From: Haematococcus lacustris
Lineage: Eukaryota; Chlorophyta; Chlorophyceae; Chlamydomonadales; Haematococcaceae
DNA length: 64,000 nucleotides
Assembly: GCA_030144725.1 (NCBI GenBank)
Contig: JASKMD010000008.1
Span: 8,592,787 to 8,656,786 of the forward strand
Direction: 5' to 3'
Made by a program: the position numbers and the translations under genes. Under the pieces are notes generated by a model. That model was given only the letters and a program-made list of their open reading frames with translations, did not search any database and was not told where the DNA came from. This document shows positions 31,301-40,129 of the stretch, piece after piece; within the stretch, counting starts at the first letter, position 1; every line of letters begins with the position of its first letter.

Positions 31301-33605
31301 TGGCGAACCCCTGTGCTTTGACGCAGCCATTGTGGGGTCCTATGCCCACAGAGTGCGCAACTACTGGACTAACTTGTGTGACACCGCTGCGGTGGCAGCT
31401 GTGCTGGCCAATGCTGACCGAGGGCATGCACAGGTGCAAGACATCCTGGACCCTGGCCGCCGTGCCCCGCTGGCCACCAGCTGGCCACCACCACCAGCCC
31501 TCCAGTGCGAGGTGGCCGGTCAGCCCTTGTGTGTGCTCCCCACCCTCGTCGCCACCCCGCAATCCTACGCTTTCCGCAGCGCCGGACCTGGCCTCATGAT
31601 CAACCCCGACGGCACCCGCAGCGAACCCACCGTCCCTGAGCGTGAACGGGCCTTGGGCTATGGCACCGGCGCCACTGCGGCACCAGGAGTCAGCCTGTCA
31701 CAGCGCTTTGCTATCCTTGGCCGCTGCATGGACGCCTTTGCCATGCAGGCACTGCTGGCCACCTCCCTTGCCCTCTTTCGTTCACCTCCCAGCCCCAGCC
31801 TCACCTCCTGTGCCTGCGTGGCGGGGGGGAGTGTTGGGCCCCAACCAAGTCGCCACCCAGCCCCAGTCGGCAGCCTCGCTTCACCTACCTGCCTCGAGGC
31901 GGCAGTTGTGGCTGCAGCCGAGGAGGGATCAGACATCCACACCGATACGGCTGCCCTACACTACCTACGCAACACCGCTCACCTACCAGGATTGACAGCC
32001 ACCGAGATGCGCCGTGTGGTGCGCCGGGCCAAGGCTTACCGGTATGAGGCAGACCAGCTGATACGGGTCATGGCAGATGGCAGCGCCAAGGTTGTGCCAG
32101 CCCCAGCCACTCGTGACCAGCTTGTGCTTAGCATGCATGGCAGCAATGGGCACTTTGGGGTGCGACGCACTACTGCCATGCTCTTGCACAACCATTGGTG
32201 GGCAGGTATCCATGCCGATGTCGCACGCATCCTCAAATCCTGCCATGTGTGTGATAGGGCTAGGGCTAGCTTCAACCTTCGTGCTGCCCAGCTGTCACCC
32301 CTGCCAGTGCAAGGACTTTTCTATCGCTGGGGCGTGGACCTGGCTGGCCCGCTTCCCCGCACCCGCCACGGCAATGAGTACCTGATGGTGTGCATCGAGC
32401 ACCTAACCAAGCATGTGGAGCTAGTGCCCATCCCTGACAAGCTGGCCACCACCACAGCCTACCACTTTCATCACCAAGTGCTGGGCCGCTTTGGGGCTAG
32501 CGCTGAGGTCCTCACCGACGGGGGCCGTGAATTCCAAGGGGAGTTTGCTGATCTCTTGCAGCGCCATTTGATTGACCACCGTGTCACCTCCCCCCACCAC
32601 CCCCAGGCAGATGGGCTGGCTGAGAGGGCGGTGCAGACCTTCAAAGATGCCCTCCGCAAGCACATAGCTGTTAGTGGGGATCCTGCTGCCTGGGATGAGG
32701 CCCTGCCAGCTATTGCTCTGGGTTACCGTGTGTCACCCCAGGAGGCTACTAAATGCAGCCCTTACTCGTTGCTGTATGGCCGCGCACCTGTGCTCCCCCC
32801 TGCAGTGGTGCAGCGCATGACCATTCCCGTTAACCTGGACGACCCCTTGGTCGCCGCCCAGGACCTGCTGGGCCGTACGGCCACCCTCAGCCGCGAGACG
32901 GTTGCCGCAATGGGCAACATGCGCATAGCCCAGCACCGCGATACCTTGCGCTACGCCCTCACCCACAGTGGTAGCTATAAGCCAGCAGCAAGGCATCTGC
33001 ACCCCGGCAGCTTTGTGTGGACTCAGCGCCCGCAGAGCAACTCCTTGCAGCTCAGCGCACGCCCAGAGATCTACCGGGTGGTATCTGTTGGCGCTAATGG
33101 GGTAGTCAAGCTCATGGGGAGATGCGGGCGCACAATGACTGACAATGTGTGCAACCTTGCCCCGTGCCACTTGCCTGATATCGACCCCACCATCGACCAC
33201 ACTCTGGCGCGCCCCACCTTAGACTTCCCCTGCTCCATCTGCAAATCTCCTGCTGATGCCGACCGCATGCTGTTGTGTGATGGCTGCGGCAAGGGCTATC
33301 ATACCTTTTGCCTCACACCCATGCTCACTACTGTGCCTGAGGGTACATGGCTTTGTGCAGGATGCACCGGCAGTGGTATCACGGTTCAAGAGGTGCACCG
33401 ACGCGCTCAAGCGGTGGCTGCTCAGCCCGCTGCGCAACCCCTTCAAGAGGTCTTCACCACGAAGCGAGGGCGGGACCGAGCCCGGGCCGCCCAGCTGCCT
33501 ACACCCACAACGTCCTTAGCCCCCACGCTACCTGGCCAGCGACGCTCGGCACGGTTGGGTCAACGTGGGCCTGGGGGTACCAAGGGGCGAGCCAATGGCG
33601 ACTAG
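25335..33605 (+). CDS. Gag-Pol polyprotein with C5 methyltransferase-like and PHD domains
   Basis: 2756 residues in one frame. Gag-like region to about 390; CCHC knuckle CDHCGKDGHTVERC near 394-407; coiled Gln-rich stretch near 555-585; retropepsin-like domain 1 with IDSGSGA near 659; domain 2 with FDSGSGA near 872, followed in both by LxGTE(I/L)(I/M)H; hydrophobic segment TLLLILCALLPTL near 1140; reverse transcriptase about 1255-1440 with YIDD at 1415-1418; RNase H with HTDWSTAGCGAVLG at about 1563; methyltransferase-like domain about 1820-2140; integrase with zinc motif H..H..CHVC about 2268-2306 and catalytic D2335, D2395, E2430 (LTDGGREF and ADGLAERAV); C4HC3 PHD finger about 2633-2678 (CDGCGKGYHTFC). 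ATG 25335 may lie inside the LTR end; the next ATG, at 25347, gives MSVDGGSYG. Confidence 0.92.
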   Translation: MPSDMSVDGGSYGESVGSPGPTQGSRFGPAPPTARHPLPSSGVALLPHELDRSFSCVRASLRLLCHDAKLAYGEGGVEEILSELPTRAGAVFADGFVPQAVEAAYSRSHAALSSEERADPSRCISLFLDLVRRDLYEPVLLPEQVEGIRLGDMGERGRTESPKSLHARMAPQLLLMELGRSQAVRMFLNALHPHPRHVLHDQGKRLVERSMAAYARTPRPVEDSVELALARAEVAATGVYEEFIGMLQLGRVASKPAAREPTSHTAADILTQLKGGDPAAVKTAQRLMRQLHTALTAHGTPAVTPTAPPKQWCEHHQRYTNHSTADCHMHQQQAASSQPPPPPVASLTATPAEQAMFEQFKAFMSSRSGVAAVPMRAHTLMQSRSAPPRPRPHCDHCGKDGHTVERCFAKHPELRPPSWGPPATSHSLLTTPSAALAAIDEGMEDDDAAMHSFTTVPTANASQARLAMQRALAAAAAAAPADAVQPVPPPITSPQEAYNAMRHALAGTVVRPLGFVPGSAVARAAPATSSSSTGTTVAMQPPRLPFADITNTRVQGLEAQVSSMQQQVLIMQAQLAQLHAERPLAQAVAAATASSTPSTQPAPASAPQPTVALHAAPAALHRPASTLPALPFAANPCVTAGFSVLDRHGNPHAMAGVMIDSGSGAQLMTAAVARQLQLEVLPSQLRIIQSGGAEFRTVGAAVVEVGLALGTPHAARSRHRFQVVADSSSLPYSLLVGTEIIHRHGIQLDLPGRLLTYAPRLASHGQPHPRHALPLHFEAPAAWSSGTLLSQSSVVASSCVSSISHSSTSTCGSIESTAPPPAPAPGPATAPAAFNHAFVHRALPYAYNLSVAAGLSVRGSNGKLWAPSGVLFDSGSGALLISQGLVDLLRLPINPYHLSVRQSGGVAFNTVGHVMLEVGLAIGTAHAARSCHRFYVVASNQLPYSLLIGTELMHQHGVQIDLRARTFTYSPQLASLGQPHPRHALPLLFDSSSFPHDHPVSASAHANPLYACVACPAQCEGEQGGSGQAGVCYLGAPGVEPLVTSTTPGCSPAPSVAEANPVPEIRGLARGPRSKPGHGAARPQLPARSPKHQAQGLGAARRRTRQQQRAMATTPAGGSGWATAGQELLTTIRKGCTLRTVTTLLLILCALLPTLHACPPNKLPTVPALPDAYSCVTIEHTLPGGRQHLPPDVRFTKHAKGMLFGNHPGMTTDEHAALQALVEAHDSAFSYSLSDLPGYHGPRPPFSIPLTSDQPVRTPPRRYSPLERQVCIDKTAELQAAGIVSPVEGPCSYAAAPVLPAKKDAHGNWTEKRFAIDYRQLNAATKPDIYGLPRPDEMFSELGDSCYFSKLDMRSGFFQLIIAPADRIKTAFWCGNKLYHFNRMPFGLRNAPAEYQRVMDRCIADATLTHCCKAYIDDLLIHSTSAEQHLADVAAALRMLQANGLKAHPDKSIFGADVVEYLGHNVSSHGLSPTEAKVAAVTALPTPTNLHDLRQIMGFINYYRCYVPNFSATAAPITRLTSKGVPWEWGEQQQHAFAALKAAICTPGLVLRRADYSRPFVLHTDWSTAGCGAVLGQLDAAGQEYMVACISRSNNKHERNYSSYQGEMLCAVWAIKTLRPYLHGVAFRLVTDHQPLTWLMTNPNLTGHHARWALSLQDYTFNIEHRPGNKHQNADVLSRWPLATTADGSGAQLDPDPAVALARFPCVATTQAESMVWSCTSYWPFDSHYATHPADLLWGNLGGHLDASFHPSAPPLPEPTEPALHHAALTMLQQAAPTLAHLQPAVTFLGAAMGPRDMHGVAPPARLNTTLIPTTFFPAAANGIVLLELFGGLCAGLDMCLRNGVTVCRYLYCDTNPAAQRVAQHRLSALSMQYPTLLPASACTAAFTSLPADVRTITTSHLVGAGAMAGQQWLVVAGWECQDLSSAGTQAGMHGPHSSTHHDCLRIIGSMQQLQPTCPPGYILENVAVQHNFSSPAVAAQLQPLCQLFGEPLCFDAAIVGSYAHRVRNYWTNLCDTAAVAAVLANADRGHAQVQDILDPGRRAPLATSWPPPPALQCEVAGQPLCVLPTLVATPQSYAFRSAGPGLMINPDGTRSEPTVPERERALGYGTGATAAPGVSLSQRFAILGRCMDAFAMQALLATSLALFRSPPSPSLTSCACVAGGSVGPQPSRHPAPVGSLASPTCLEAAVVAAAEEGSDIHTDTAALHYLRNTAHLPGLTATEMRRVVRRAKAYRYEADQLIRVMADGSAKVVPAPATRDQLVLSMHGSNGHFGVRRTTAMLLHNHWWAGIHADVARILKSCHVCDRARASFNLRAAQLSPLPVQGLFYRWGVDLAGPLPRTRHGNEYLMVCIEHLTKHVELVPIPDKLATTTAYHFHHQVLGRFGASAEVLTDGGREFQGEFADLLQRHLIDHRVTSPHHPQADGLAERAVQTFKDALRKHIAVSGDPAAWDEALPAIALGYRVSPQEATKCSPYSLLYGRAPVLPPAVVQRMTIPVNLDDPLVAAQDLLGRTATLSRETVAAMGNMRIAQHRDTLRYALTHSGSYKPAARHLHPGSFVWTQRPQSNSLQLSARPEIYRVVSVGANGVVKLMGRCGRTMTDNVCNLAPCHLPDIDPTIDHTLARPTLDFPCSICKSPADADRMLLCDGCGKGYHTFCLTPMLTTVPEGTWLCAGCTGSGITVQEVHRRAQAVAAQPAAQPLQEVFTTKRGRDRARAAQLPTPTTSLAPTLPGQRRSARLGQRGPGGTKGRANGD
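30795..31760 (+). other. C5 cytosine-methyltransferase-like domain within the polyprotein
   Basis: Motif I: LLELFGGLCAGLDMCLRNGV, an AdoMet-binding start followed by YLYCDTNP. Motif IV: GWECQDLSSAG, with the catalytic cysteine at residue 1921 and the canonical Pro-Cys-Gln replaced by Glu-Cys-Gln. Motif VI: YILENVAV, with Glu near 1965. Motif VIII-like: HRVRNYWTNL near 2005. Motifs IX-X: ERERALGYGTG and RFAILGRCMDAFAMQAL near 2102-2130. The motif order is that of C5 DNA methyltransferases, closest in feel to the DNMT3-like class. The Pro-to-Glu change beside the catalytic cysteine leaves activity open. Confidence 0.85.
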
Positions 33606-33796
33606 CGCCACCCTTGGGCACCTACCCTCAGCGTCGCAGGGAGCACAGGCTTGGATGGGATTAGGCCCACCATGTCCTGCCCGTAGCGAGCCCACGTTTG
33701 TCCTGACCACAGCCTAGCCCTCTGATTTTGCCCTCCCGCTGTGACCTGTGTCCTTCTAGAGTGCACTTCGTCGTTGTCCCCACCATCTTGTGCACT

Positions 33797-33804
33797 GGGG
33801 GGAA
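33797..33804 (+). promoter_or_regulatory. Polypurine tract for plus-strand priming
   Basis: GGGGGGAA lies between the polyprotein stop and the 3' LTR. A 39-bp block (33804-33842) separates it from the LTR core, and that block also follows the LTR core at 34208-34246. The position is unusual, because the tract normally abuts the LTR. Confidence 0.6.
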
Positions 33805-33844
33805 CTCAGCACCAGGCCACAGCGCATGCTTACAACGCGACAGC

Positions 33845-34246
33845 TGTCACAACACAATGCGTCACTTGACATAATGCGTGATGACAATTACTTAGCAAGG
33901 CTTGCTTTTGGAGCTGAAGTTGAATCGTTGAGGTGTTGCATGAGGCCGACATGACAGTTGCTGCGAACGTTTGCATGGGAAGAACCCTAGACTGCATGCG
34001 AACGCATAGTGAACGCTTGAGGGTATTTGAGGGCTAGCTGAGATGGCTGCGGTAGCTTGAGAAACTCCAGTTCATCCCGTCTTCAAGCGGCAGGAGTCTC
34101 AGCAAGCCCATGTAAGAAGGGGATCCGTGTGAATTGCGTCCACGACATCCCTGTCCCATCAGCTGCCAGCTCTTCTGGCCCAGCTCGGTGGGGCGAACAC
34201 GCCACTTACTCAGCACCAGGCCACAGCGCATGCTTACAACGCGACA
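33845..34246 (+). repeat. 3' LTR
   Basis: The core 33845-34207 equals the 5' LTR core. It ends in a 39-bp tail (ACTCAGCACC...GCGACA) that is duplicated immediately upstream of the LTR at 33804-33842. The final CA is followed by the CCCT target duplicate. Confidence 0.85.
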
Positions 34247-34250
34247 CCCT

Positions 34251-34890
34251 GGACCACCGCTGGCGGCTAGCTGCCTTGACTTCTAAGTTAGCTCGGGAAG
34301 GGGGTGATGCCCAGCGTCAGCCCCAGCTGACCTGGCTCACCCCCACCCCCTTGCACGACCTGGTGGCTGTCAAGGATGCGAAAAAAGGCCCTCTGACTTG
34401 CCCCGCAGCTGGAGCGTTGTGACATTGCCCCGTTTCACCCGGCACATTTCTTGGTTGATTTGTAATGCAACTAGGAAGTATCGCTCCATGTCCCCTAGGA
34501 CCTTACCATGCAACTTATTGCCAACGCGAGGCACTGCAAACCCTGCATCTATAGCTACACCAGCTGAAGCAAGGCAGGGGAAAGACCAGCCATGTTTCAG
34601 TCCATGTGACAATGGTGTTGCAAGCAAGCATCCAGCATGGCATCACATGCATGCTGGTCTGCTACTGCTGCTCGCATGGTCAGTGAAAATGAATGGCGAT
34701 CGCATGATGTTGCATGGGTCGCTATGGCTATTTCGTGTCCTGCAGCTCCTGATGCCATGGCCTCTGCTGCCACGCTTACTCCACAGTAGTAAATGCAAAC
34801 CGTATCCAAGTGCTTGATGACACTGCAAGCGAGGCTGGTGGTGTATGGCTAAGCAGTCCTACACTGACGCAAATGTGCAGTTGGCAATGC
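34251..34890. other. Flank of the retrotransposon, no clear gene
   Basis: The first 170 bases hold an open plus-strand stretch with HRWRLAALTSKLAREGGD, which recalls HRWRLSVNSVLRQ of the Fanzor N-terminal half at 17400-17440 but is too short to assign. Beyond 34440 nothing is recognised. Confidence 0.3.
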
Positions 34891-35162
34891 TGGCTGCCAT
34901 CATGCTGCAGTCACACATTCCCTGGGCCATGCAACACCTCCAGGCCAACGGCAGCTCCCTCCCTGTGCTCCTACCCCTGCTGCTGCTCATGCGGCGGCCC
35001 CTTCCGTCCTAGAGCTCTAGCTGCAAGAACGAGGCGCAGCTCCCTCCCGCAAGCAAGGGTCACAGTTGTGCGTATATTCCTGCTGCAGCCTTGCTACTGC
35101 ACCCACAGCCGCTCCACCAGTGAAGGGGTCCACACCCATGGCTCCACTAAGCGCAGCACCCC

Positions 35163-36960
35163 TCACAGCTTGCCTGTGGAAACCGCAGATGCCTTGGCCA
35201 CGGCATTGCTGCTAGCTCCTCCAACGGCATTGGCCTGGGCGTTGGCGATCGCTCCGCTGCCGCTGCCACTGGCTACCGCATTGGCTGCAGTGCCGCTGTT
35301 AGGGGCTGGCTGGGGCTGGGGCAGCACTGGAAGAGCAGTGGGTGATGGTGGGACTGGCACTGGGGCTGGAGATGGGGACGGTGCTGCTGCTGCTGCTGCC
35401 TGCCTGCACACTTGCAATCTCGACTCTGTCATTTTTCCATCACACCCAACTGCATACACAGAACAGGTCACAGAACGAGTGCAGCAACGAGGGTGGCAGC
35501 AAGCGAGTGGGAGCAGCTCGATTGTGCATGCCACAACACAACAGCAAGCGGGTGGCTCATTGTCTGCCCATAGTAAGCGGCTGGCCCCACACCACTGCCC
35601 CACCCCCAGCGCCACTGCTCACTTGAAAACTTGCATGGGACCTTGAAGGATGCCGTCGCTGCATGAAGGGTGGGAACAGCACCACAGGATCAGAGGGGCA
35701 CAGGCCAGACAGCAGCAGCGCATGTTAAGCGGGGCAGGACTAAAACCGTGTTCAGGAAGTCATACGGACGTGTGATGATGGTGTGGGCCTCACCGCAGGG
35801 ACAGCGCAGGGGGTCTTTGCGCAAGGACGGACAAGGACTCACCTGTACTGTACAGGCGGCGCCGCACCGTGCTCTTCAAATCATCGTTGGAGTACAGACA
35901 AGTGCATATCTGCACGCAACCAAGCAGCAGCAGCAGCAGCAGCAGCCACCTGAGTATGGCTGGATGGGGCAAGGTGTAGGGTATGAGGTGGGGTTAGGTT
36001 AGAGCCACACCGCTCCGAAGCTTTGCATGCAAGACAAGGCCAAGCTCCTGAGACCTACATCATGGCCAGTGCCATGCAGGCATCTACCCTTCAGCGGCAA
36101 CTTCTCCATCGCACCTGGGCATCATACTGGCACACTGCGAAGCAGCAGGCAGCAGAGGGCGTGACCCTGTCAAAGGCATAATACACGTTGCCTGTGCTGT
36201 ACTCCTTCTCGTACAGCGGGTTCAAAGTTTTGAGAAGGTTTTGGTCGTCCAGCAGTGGACTGGTCTGCGGCAAGGGACACGGCATGGCCACTAGACAGGC
36301 ATACAACAGGAAGGAAGCAGCAGCAGCAGGGGAGACAGAGGCAGAAGCAGCAGCAGCAGCAGCATTCCCATGAAGTGAAGACGACACAGCATGGAGCAGA
36401 GCAGCATGGGCCAGGCATGCAGGCTTCTCAGGGACGCGTCTGATGCTTACTAGGGAAATGCCCTTAGGCAAGCCCAGGCTGCCTAGAGCCGTGTCGATCT
36501 CTGCCCTGCAGTTAGTGTCGATGACGGCGGCATACTGGGGGCACTTGTCCTCCCACTCGTTGCCGGCAGCCCATCCTGTGTGACAACAGCAGATGCAGCA
36601 ACCGCCAGGCTGCCATTAGTGCAACGGGGATAGTGCGGGGCACACAGTTGCGATGGCCTAGTCTCATGGCGGTATGGCGAGAGGCTCATCAATGGGGGCC
36701 GGGGCGAAAGCGCTCCGGGTGGTCGCAGACTCAGCATCGCATCTGACCCAAGCACGCTGCTGCATTGCATCCGCCTGTACCCTACGCGGACCGTGCTGGG
36801 CAGGAAGCGTTCGAACAGCTTGACAGCGAGGTTTCGTACGACTGAGGACATCAGTGCTCGGCACCCCTAGCTATGCTCGATACCAGAAGGTGCTCTACGA
36901 TAGCTTACCGGCTGCTGCGAAGAGGAGCACGCTAACAAGAAGGGGGAGCGAGCTACGCAT
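35163..36960 (-). CDS. Secreted ten-cysteine protein, member 3
   Basis: Six exons: 36960-36909, 36575-36451, 36264-36115, 35909-35843, 35658-35623 and 35449-35163, 238 residues, all GT-AG and in frame. The signal peptide is MRSSLPLLVSVLLFAAAG. Cysteines keep the family spacing: CPQYAAVIDTNC in exon 2, ACCFAVC in exon 3, ICTCL in exon 4, VPCKFS in exon 5, GCDGKMTESRLQVC in exon 6. After the last cysteine comes a Pro-rich linker and an Ala/Gly/Ser/Asn-rich tail ending STGKL. That tail is shared with member 2 but much shorter in member 1. No stop or frameshift is seen, so it is likely functional. Location is presumably the secretory pathway or cell wall; function unknown. Confidence 0.75.
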
Positions 36961-37175
36961 TGCGATGTAGTGATGCGGCGGAACGTCGTACAACGGAGAC
37001 TTCTGTGCTGCGGGCCAGGTCCCAGCTCCAGCAATCATTGCCGGGAAGCGTGTGACCCGGCGGCCATCAACCCGCCACTCGCAGATCCCACGGCAAAACC
37101 GAATGCATGTTGAGGTAGGCGGAACGAAGCCGGAGATGCGCGCGGTATGGGATTATGTTCCACGCAGCTTCATGG
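36961..37175. promoter_or_regulatory. Divergent promoter of member 3
   Basis: Contains GTGTGACCCGGCGGCCATCA, CGCAGATCCCACGGCAAAAC, AATGCATG and CGCGGTATGGG in the order seen at 16237-16440. The leader ATG pair is lost (GGGATTATG), so only the minus-strand gene is likely still served. Confidence 0.45.
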
Positions 37176-37614
37176 CAGTAACCAGATATCATCAGATATC
37201 ACCACAATAGCCGGTAAAACAACCGGTAAGTGAATCGCATGATCTGTTCAATATCGCCCGACTCAGAAACCTCGCCATAACCGATATCATCTTCCTTGCC
37301 ACAAACAATAGCAACGCGAGGCAGGAACATATACTAAGGATTTACGTATTTGTCACACACATGTCTACACTCATGCCCAGCAGCACTGGAAGGGCGTGAG
37401 CTGTGAGGGCATCCTCCCTTCCTTTAGCGGCGGCAGGTAGGCGGCATCTCATCTCCGCAATGGCCTGGACACGCACAAAGCAGGCACAAAAGCGTGGCAG
37501 CCTTCCCAACGTTTCCCTTTGCCTGTAAGCTTGCTGAGTTGCATACTGGGTGTCAGGGGTGGGGAAGGCAACAACAGCAAGGGCAGGAGCTGTGGCAGTG
37601 CAGCATCCTTGCAG

Positions 37615-37851
37615 CTATTTTGTCAAGAAATGTGGAACCCCGTGTGCATCCGAAATGCATGTGGGCGCAACAGCTGATGGCAGGCACTTCAGTTTGATGC
37701 AGAAAATGCTCAGCTGCGGCACCACTGGCATCAAAGGCAGGATCACGGGCGGCAACACGACATGGGTGATGCACATGGCAGCCCAGGGCCCCGAAGACTG
37801 TCAGGTTGGGATTGATCTGCTGGAACCTGCTAACATCCAGAACACCAGGTG
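37615..37851 (+). CDS. Orphan exon of a cysteine-containing protein
   Basis: After CATCCTTGCAG an open stretch encodes YFVKKCGTPCASEMHVGAT, then LMQKMLSCGTTGIKGRITGG and CQVGIDLLEPANIQNTR, before a GTGTGTGG donor. Composition is protein-like and unlike the surrounding repeats. No other exon is recognised. It lies about 460 bases downstream of the broken leader of the divergent gene and could be a later exon of it. Family unknown. Confidence 0.35.
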
Positions 37852-38470
37852 TGTGGCAGCAGCAGCACAAAACAACAACAGGCACGGGGCAGGTAGATGG
37901 ATATCCGTCCGTGCCTACTCGTGTTTCATGCTTTGCCATGATGCCTACTGCCAGCAGAGTTGTGCACTATCCTGTTCATGCCCACCATCCACACCGCGCC
38001 TGCCCCCCTACCTTGCCCCTTGACCCCTTGACTCCTGCCCTTTGACCCCTGCCCCTGTTGCTTTGCCAGCCTGCCAGTTTGCCCGCCTTGCCTGCACGCA
38101 CTGTTGTTCACAAGCTGGGCCACTGCGGTTGAGAGCAGTGGGTAAGGTCATGGTGTGAACAGACCCTGCACTCCTGGCAAATAAGGGCTGGCTGGCTCGG
38201 CAAACTTGCGAGTTGAGGTCTGAGACTTGGCATGTAGGCTGCTGTGACCTAGTGGAGGAGAAGACTCCCCTGGGCCAAAGTGAAATTCTTGGTCATTGCG
38301 GAGCTGCTGGACCAGTGGCTGAGCCCTCACCCCGAATTTGGCTAAGGGAGAAGGCGCTAACTGACCAAAGTGACTTTTCGAAATTTCTGAGTATGAGGAG
38401 TTGTTAGGCATCAGAATAGAAGCACAACCTAGTAGGTAGCATGTGCAAAGTCTGTGTCAGTAAGGAATGG
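37852..38470. other. Intergenic, no gene seen
   Basis: Contains TTGACCCCTTGACTCCTGCCC words and a short open stretch near 38250-38400 without a recognisable domain. Confidence 0.3.
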
Positions 38471-38479
38471 GGGCCAGTA

Positions 38480-38935
38480 TACTGAAACCCTGCACTAGGT
38501 TTATTCTCTCTTTTAGGCACAAGTAGCCTTTGAAACCTTGTGCACGGTTTCAATTGACCTTGTGCAGGGTTTCCCAAACCTTGTGCAGGGTTTCATAACC
38601 GTGTGCAGGGTTTCGCCGACCTTGTGCAGGGTTTCGATCCAAGCATTGATTTTCTTTAAGTCAACCCTGACCTCGTGCAGGGTTTCGTTAACCTAGTGCA
38701 GGGTTTTGCTAACCTAGTGCAGGGTTTCGCAACTACTATGATTTCACCTAAGTCAACTCAGACCTCGTGCAGGGTTTCGCTAACCTAGTGCAGGGTTTCG
38801 CTGACCTTGTGCAGGGTCTCGATCAAAGCATTGATTACGCCTAAGTCAACTCAGACCTCGTGCAGGGTTTCGTTCCTTGTGTTGATTTCTCCTAAGTCAT
38901 TCAAAGACGCTGTGCAGGGTTTCGCCAACCCCGCT
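38480..38935 (+). repeat. GTGCAGGGTTTC satellite, plus orientation
   Basis: About 15 units of roughly 20-26 bp with core ACC(T/G)(T/A/C)GTGCAGGGTTTC(G). Longer spacers with CTAAGTCAACTCAGACC recur every 90-120 bp, so there is a higher-order period. The same core lies inverted at 41605-42035. Confidence 0.85.
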
Positions 38936-39530
38936 TTGTGCATGTGACTTGCAGGGTGCATGTGACTTGCGCGAATTTGAAGAGCGCGAATTTGACGGGC
39001 TTGGTATTGGGATCAGCGCTAGCTGCCACCAAGCATGCCGTTGGTGTGCCATGAGGTCGCGAGGCGCCATGAGAGGAAACCATGTCGACCTCGCAAAGCC
39101 CGCAGTAATGCAGCAACACGCAACACGCGACACGTCCATCCCAAACTCAGCAGCGGCGACATCGACAGCGCCCAAATGCGCAGCCTCGCAGCCGGCCATG
39201 AAATGCGGTCCAGCTAGCCTTCGCAGCCATCAGTCGTCAGCCAAGAGGCCAGCATGCAGCTCGGTTTCGCAGCCATTAGCGATCAGCGAAAGGAATAGGG
39301 TATTTGTGATCAAGCACAGAGTTGACGGCGAACGGCACAAAGGTAGCTTGCAAAGGTGCGATGCATAGATGCGACTCTGAGGTGCGACCGCGGGGTTGGA
39401 GCGTGGCATGTGGCATGTGCTTGAGCAGGTTCGGTGCCAAGGCGCAGTGGCACCTTCCATCAGCCAGAAACAGCAACCACAACGGCAACAAGTAGCGGCA
39501 TCCAGGGCGGCGGACAAGAGCAAAAGCGTA
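38936..39530. other. Region between satellite and heptamer array
   Basis: Duplicated CGAATTTGA words and CAGCC-rich text resembling 6000-6450. Reading frames have no recognisable domain. Confidence 0.3.
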
Positions 39531-39915
39531 CCCTCCTCCCTCCTCCCTCCTCCCTCCTCCCTCCTCCCTCCTCCCTCCTCCCTCCTCCCTCCTCCCTCCT
39601 CCCTCCTCCCTCCTCCCTCCTCCCTCCTCCCTCCTCCCTCCTCCCTCCTCCCTCCTCCCTCCTCCCTCCTCCCTCCTCCCTCCTCCCTCCTCCCTCCTCC
39701 CTCCTCCCTCCTCCCTCCTCCCTCCTCCCTCCTCCCTCCTCCCTCCTCCCTCCTCCCTCCTCCCTCCTCCCTCCTCCCTCCTCCCTCCTCCCTCCTCCCT
39801 CCTCCCTCCTCCCTCCTCCCTCCTCCCTCCTCCCTCCTCCCTCCTCCCTCCTCCCTCCTCCCTCCTCCCTCCTCCCTCTTCCCTCCTCCTCCCTCTTCCC
39901 TCCTCCCTCCTCCCT
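39531..39915. repeat. (CTCCCTC)n heptamer array, about 54 units
   Basis: Nearly perfect 7-bp repeat. Because 7 is not a multiple of 3, the open frames across it are LLPPPSS or REEGGG repeats in several frames and are not genes. Confidence 0.95.
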
Positions 39916-40129
39916 ATCACACTGCCCACCACCACCTGCCAGACCCCCCACTCCCCCTCTCCCATGGAGCAAGCAGTGAGTGGCTAGCCTCTTCTCCCTC
40001 CTCCCCCTCACCTCCTCCCCCTCACCTCCTTCCCTCACACCCCCCTCCTCCTCCTCTCCCTCACCCTTACCCAGGCCAGGAGTGCACACCCTCACCCTCA
40101 CCCTTGGTGGCACCACCTGCCAGACCCAC

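Larger units (their letters stand above)
24952..34246 (+). mobile_element. Ty3/gypsy-type LTR retrotransposon with methyltransferase and PHD finger
   Basis: A complete element of about 9.3 kb: 5' LTR, a single long open frame (25335-33605), a polypurine tract and 3' LTR. It begins TGTCAC and ends GCGACA (TG...CA) and is flanked by CCCT at 24948-24951 and 34247-34250, a likely 4-bp target duplication. The order protease-RT-RNase H-integrase places it in the Ty3/gypsy group. LTR cores (363 bases each) show no difference by eye and the 2756-codon frame has no break, so insertion is recent. Extra modules are a C5 methyltransferase-like domain between RNase H and integrase and a PHD finger at the end. 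No standard tRNA primer-binding site (TGG...) follows the 5' LTR. Confidence 0.93.

Noticed and set aside
25241..33664. Many overlapping open frames in other frames of the retrotransposon
   Set aside because: Shadows of the GC-rich 2756-codon frame; none has recognisable motifs.
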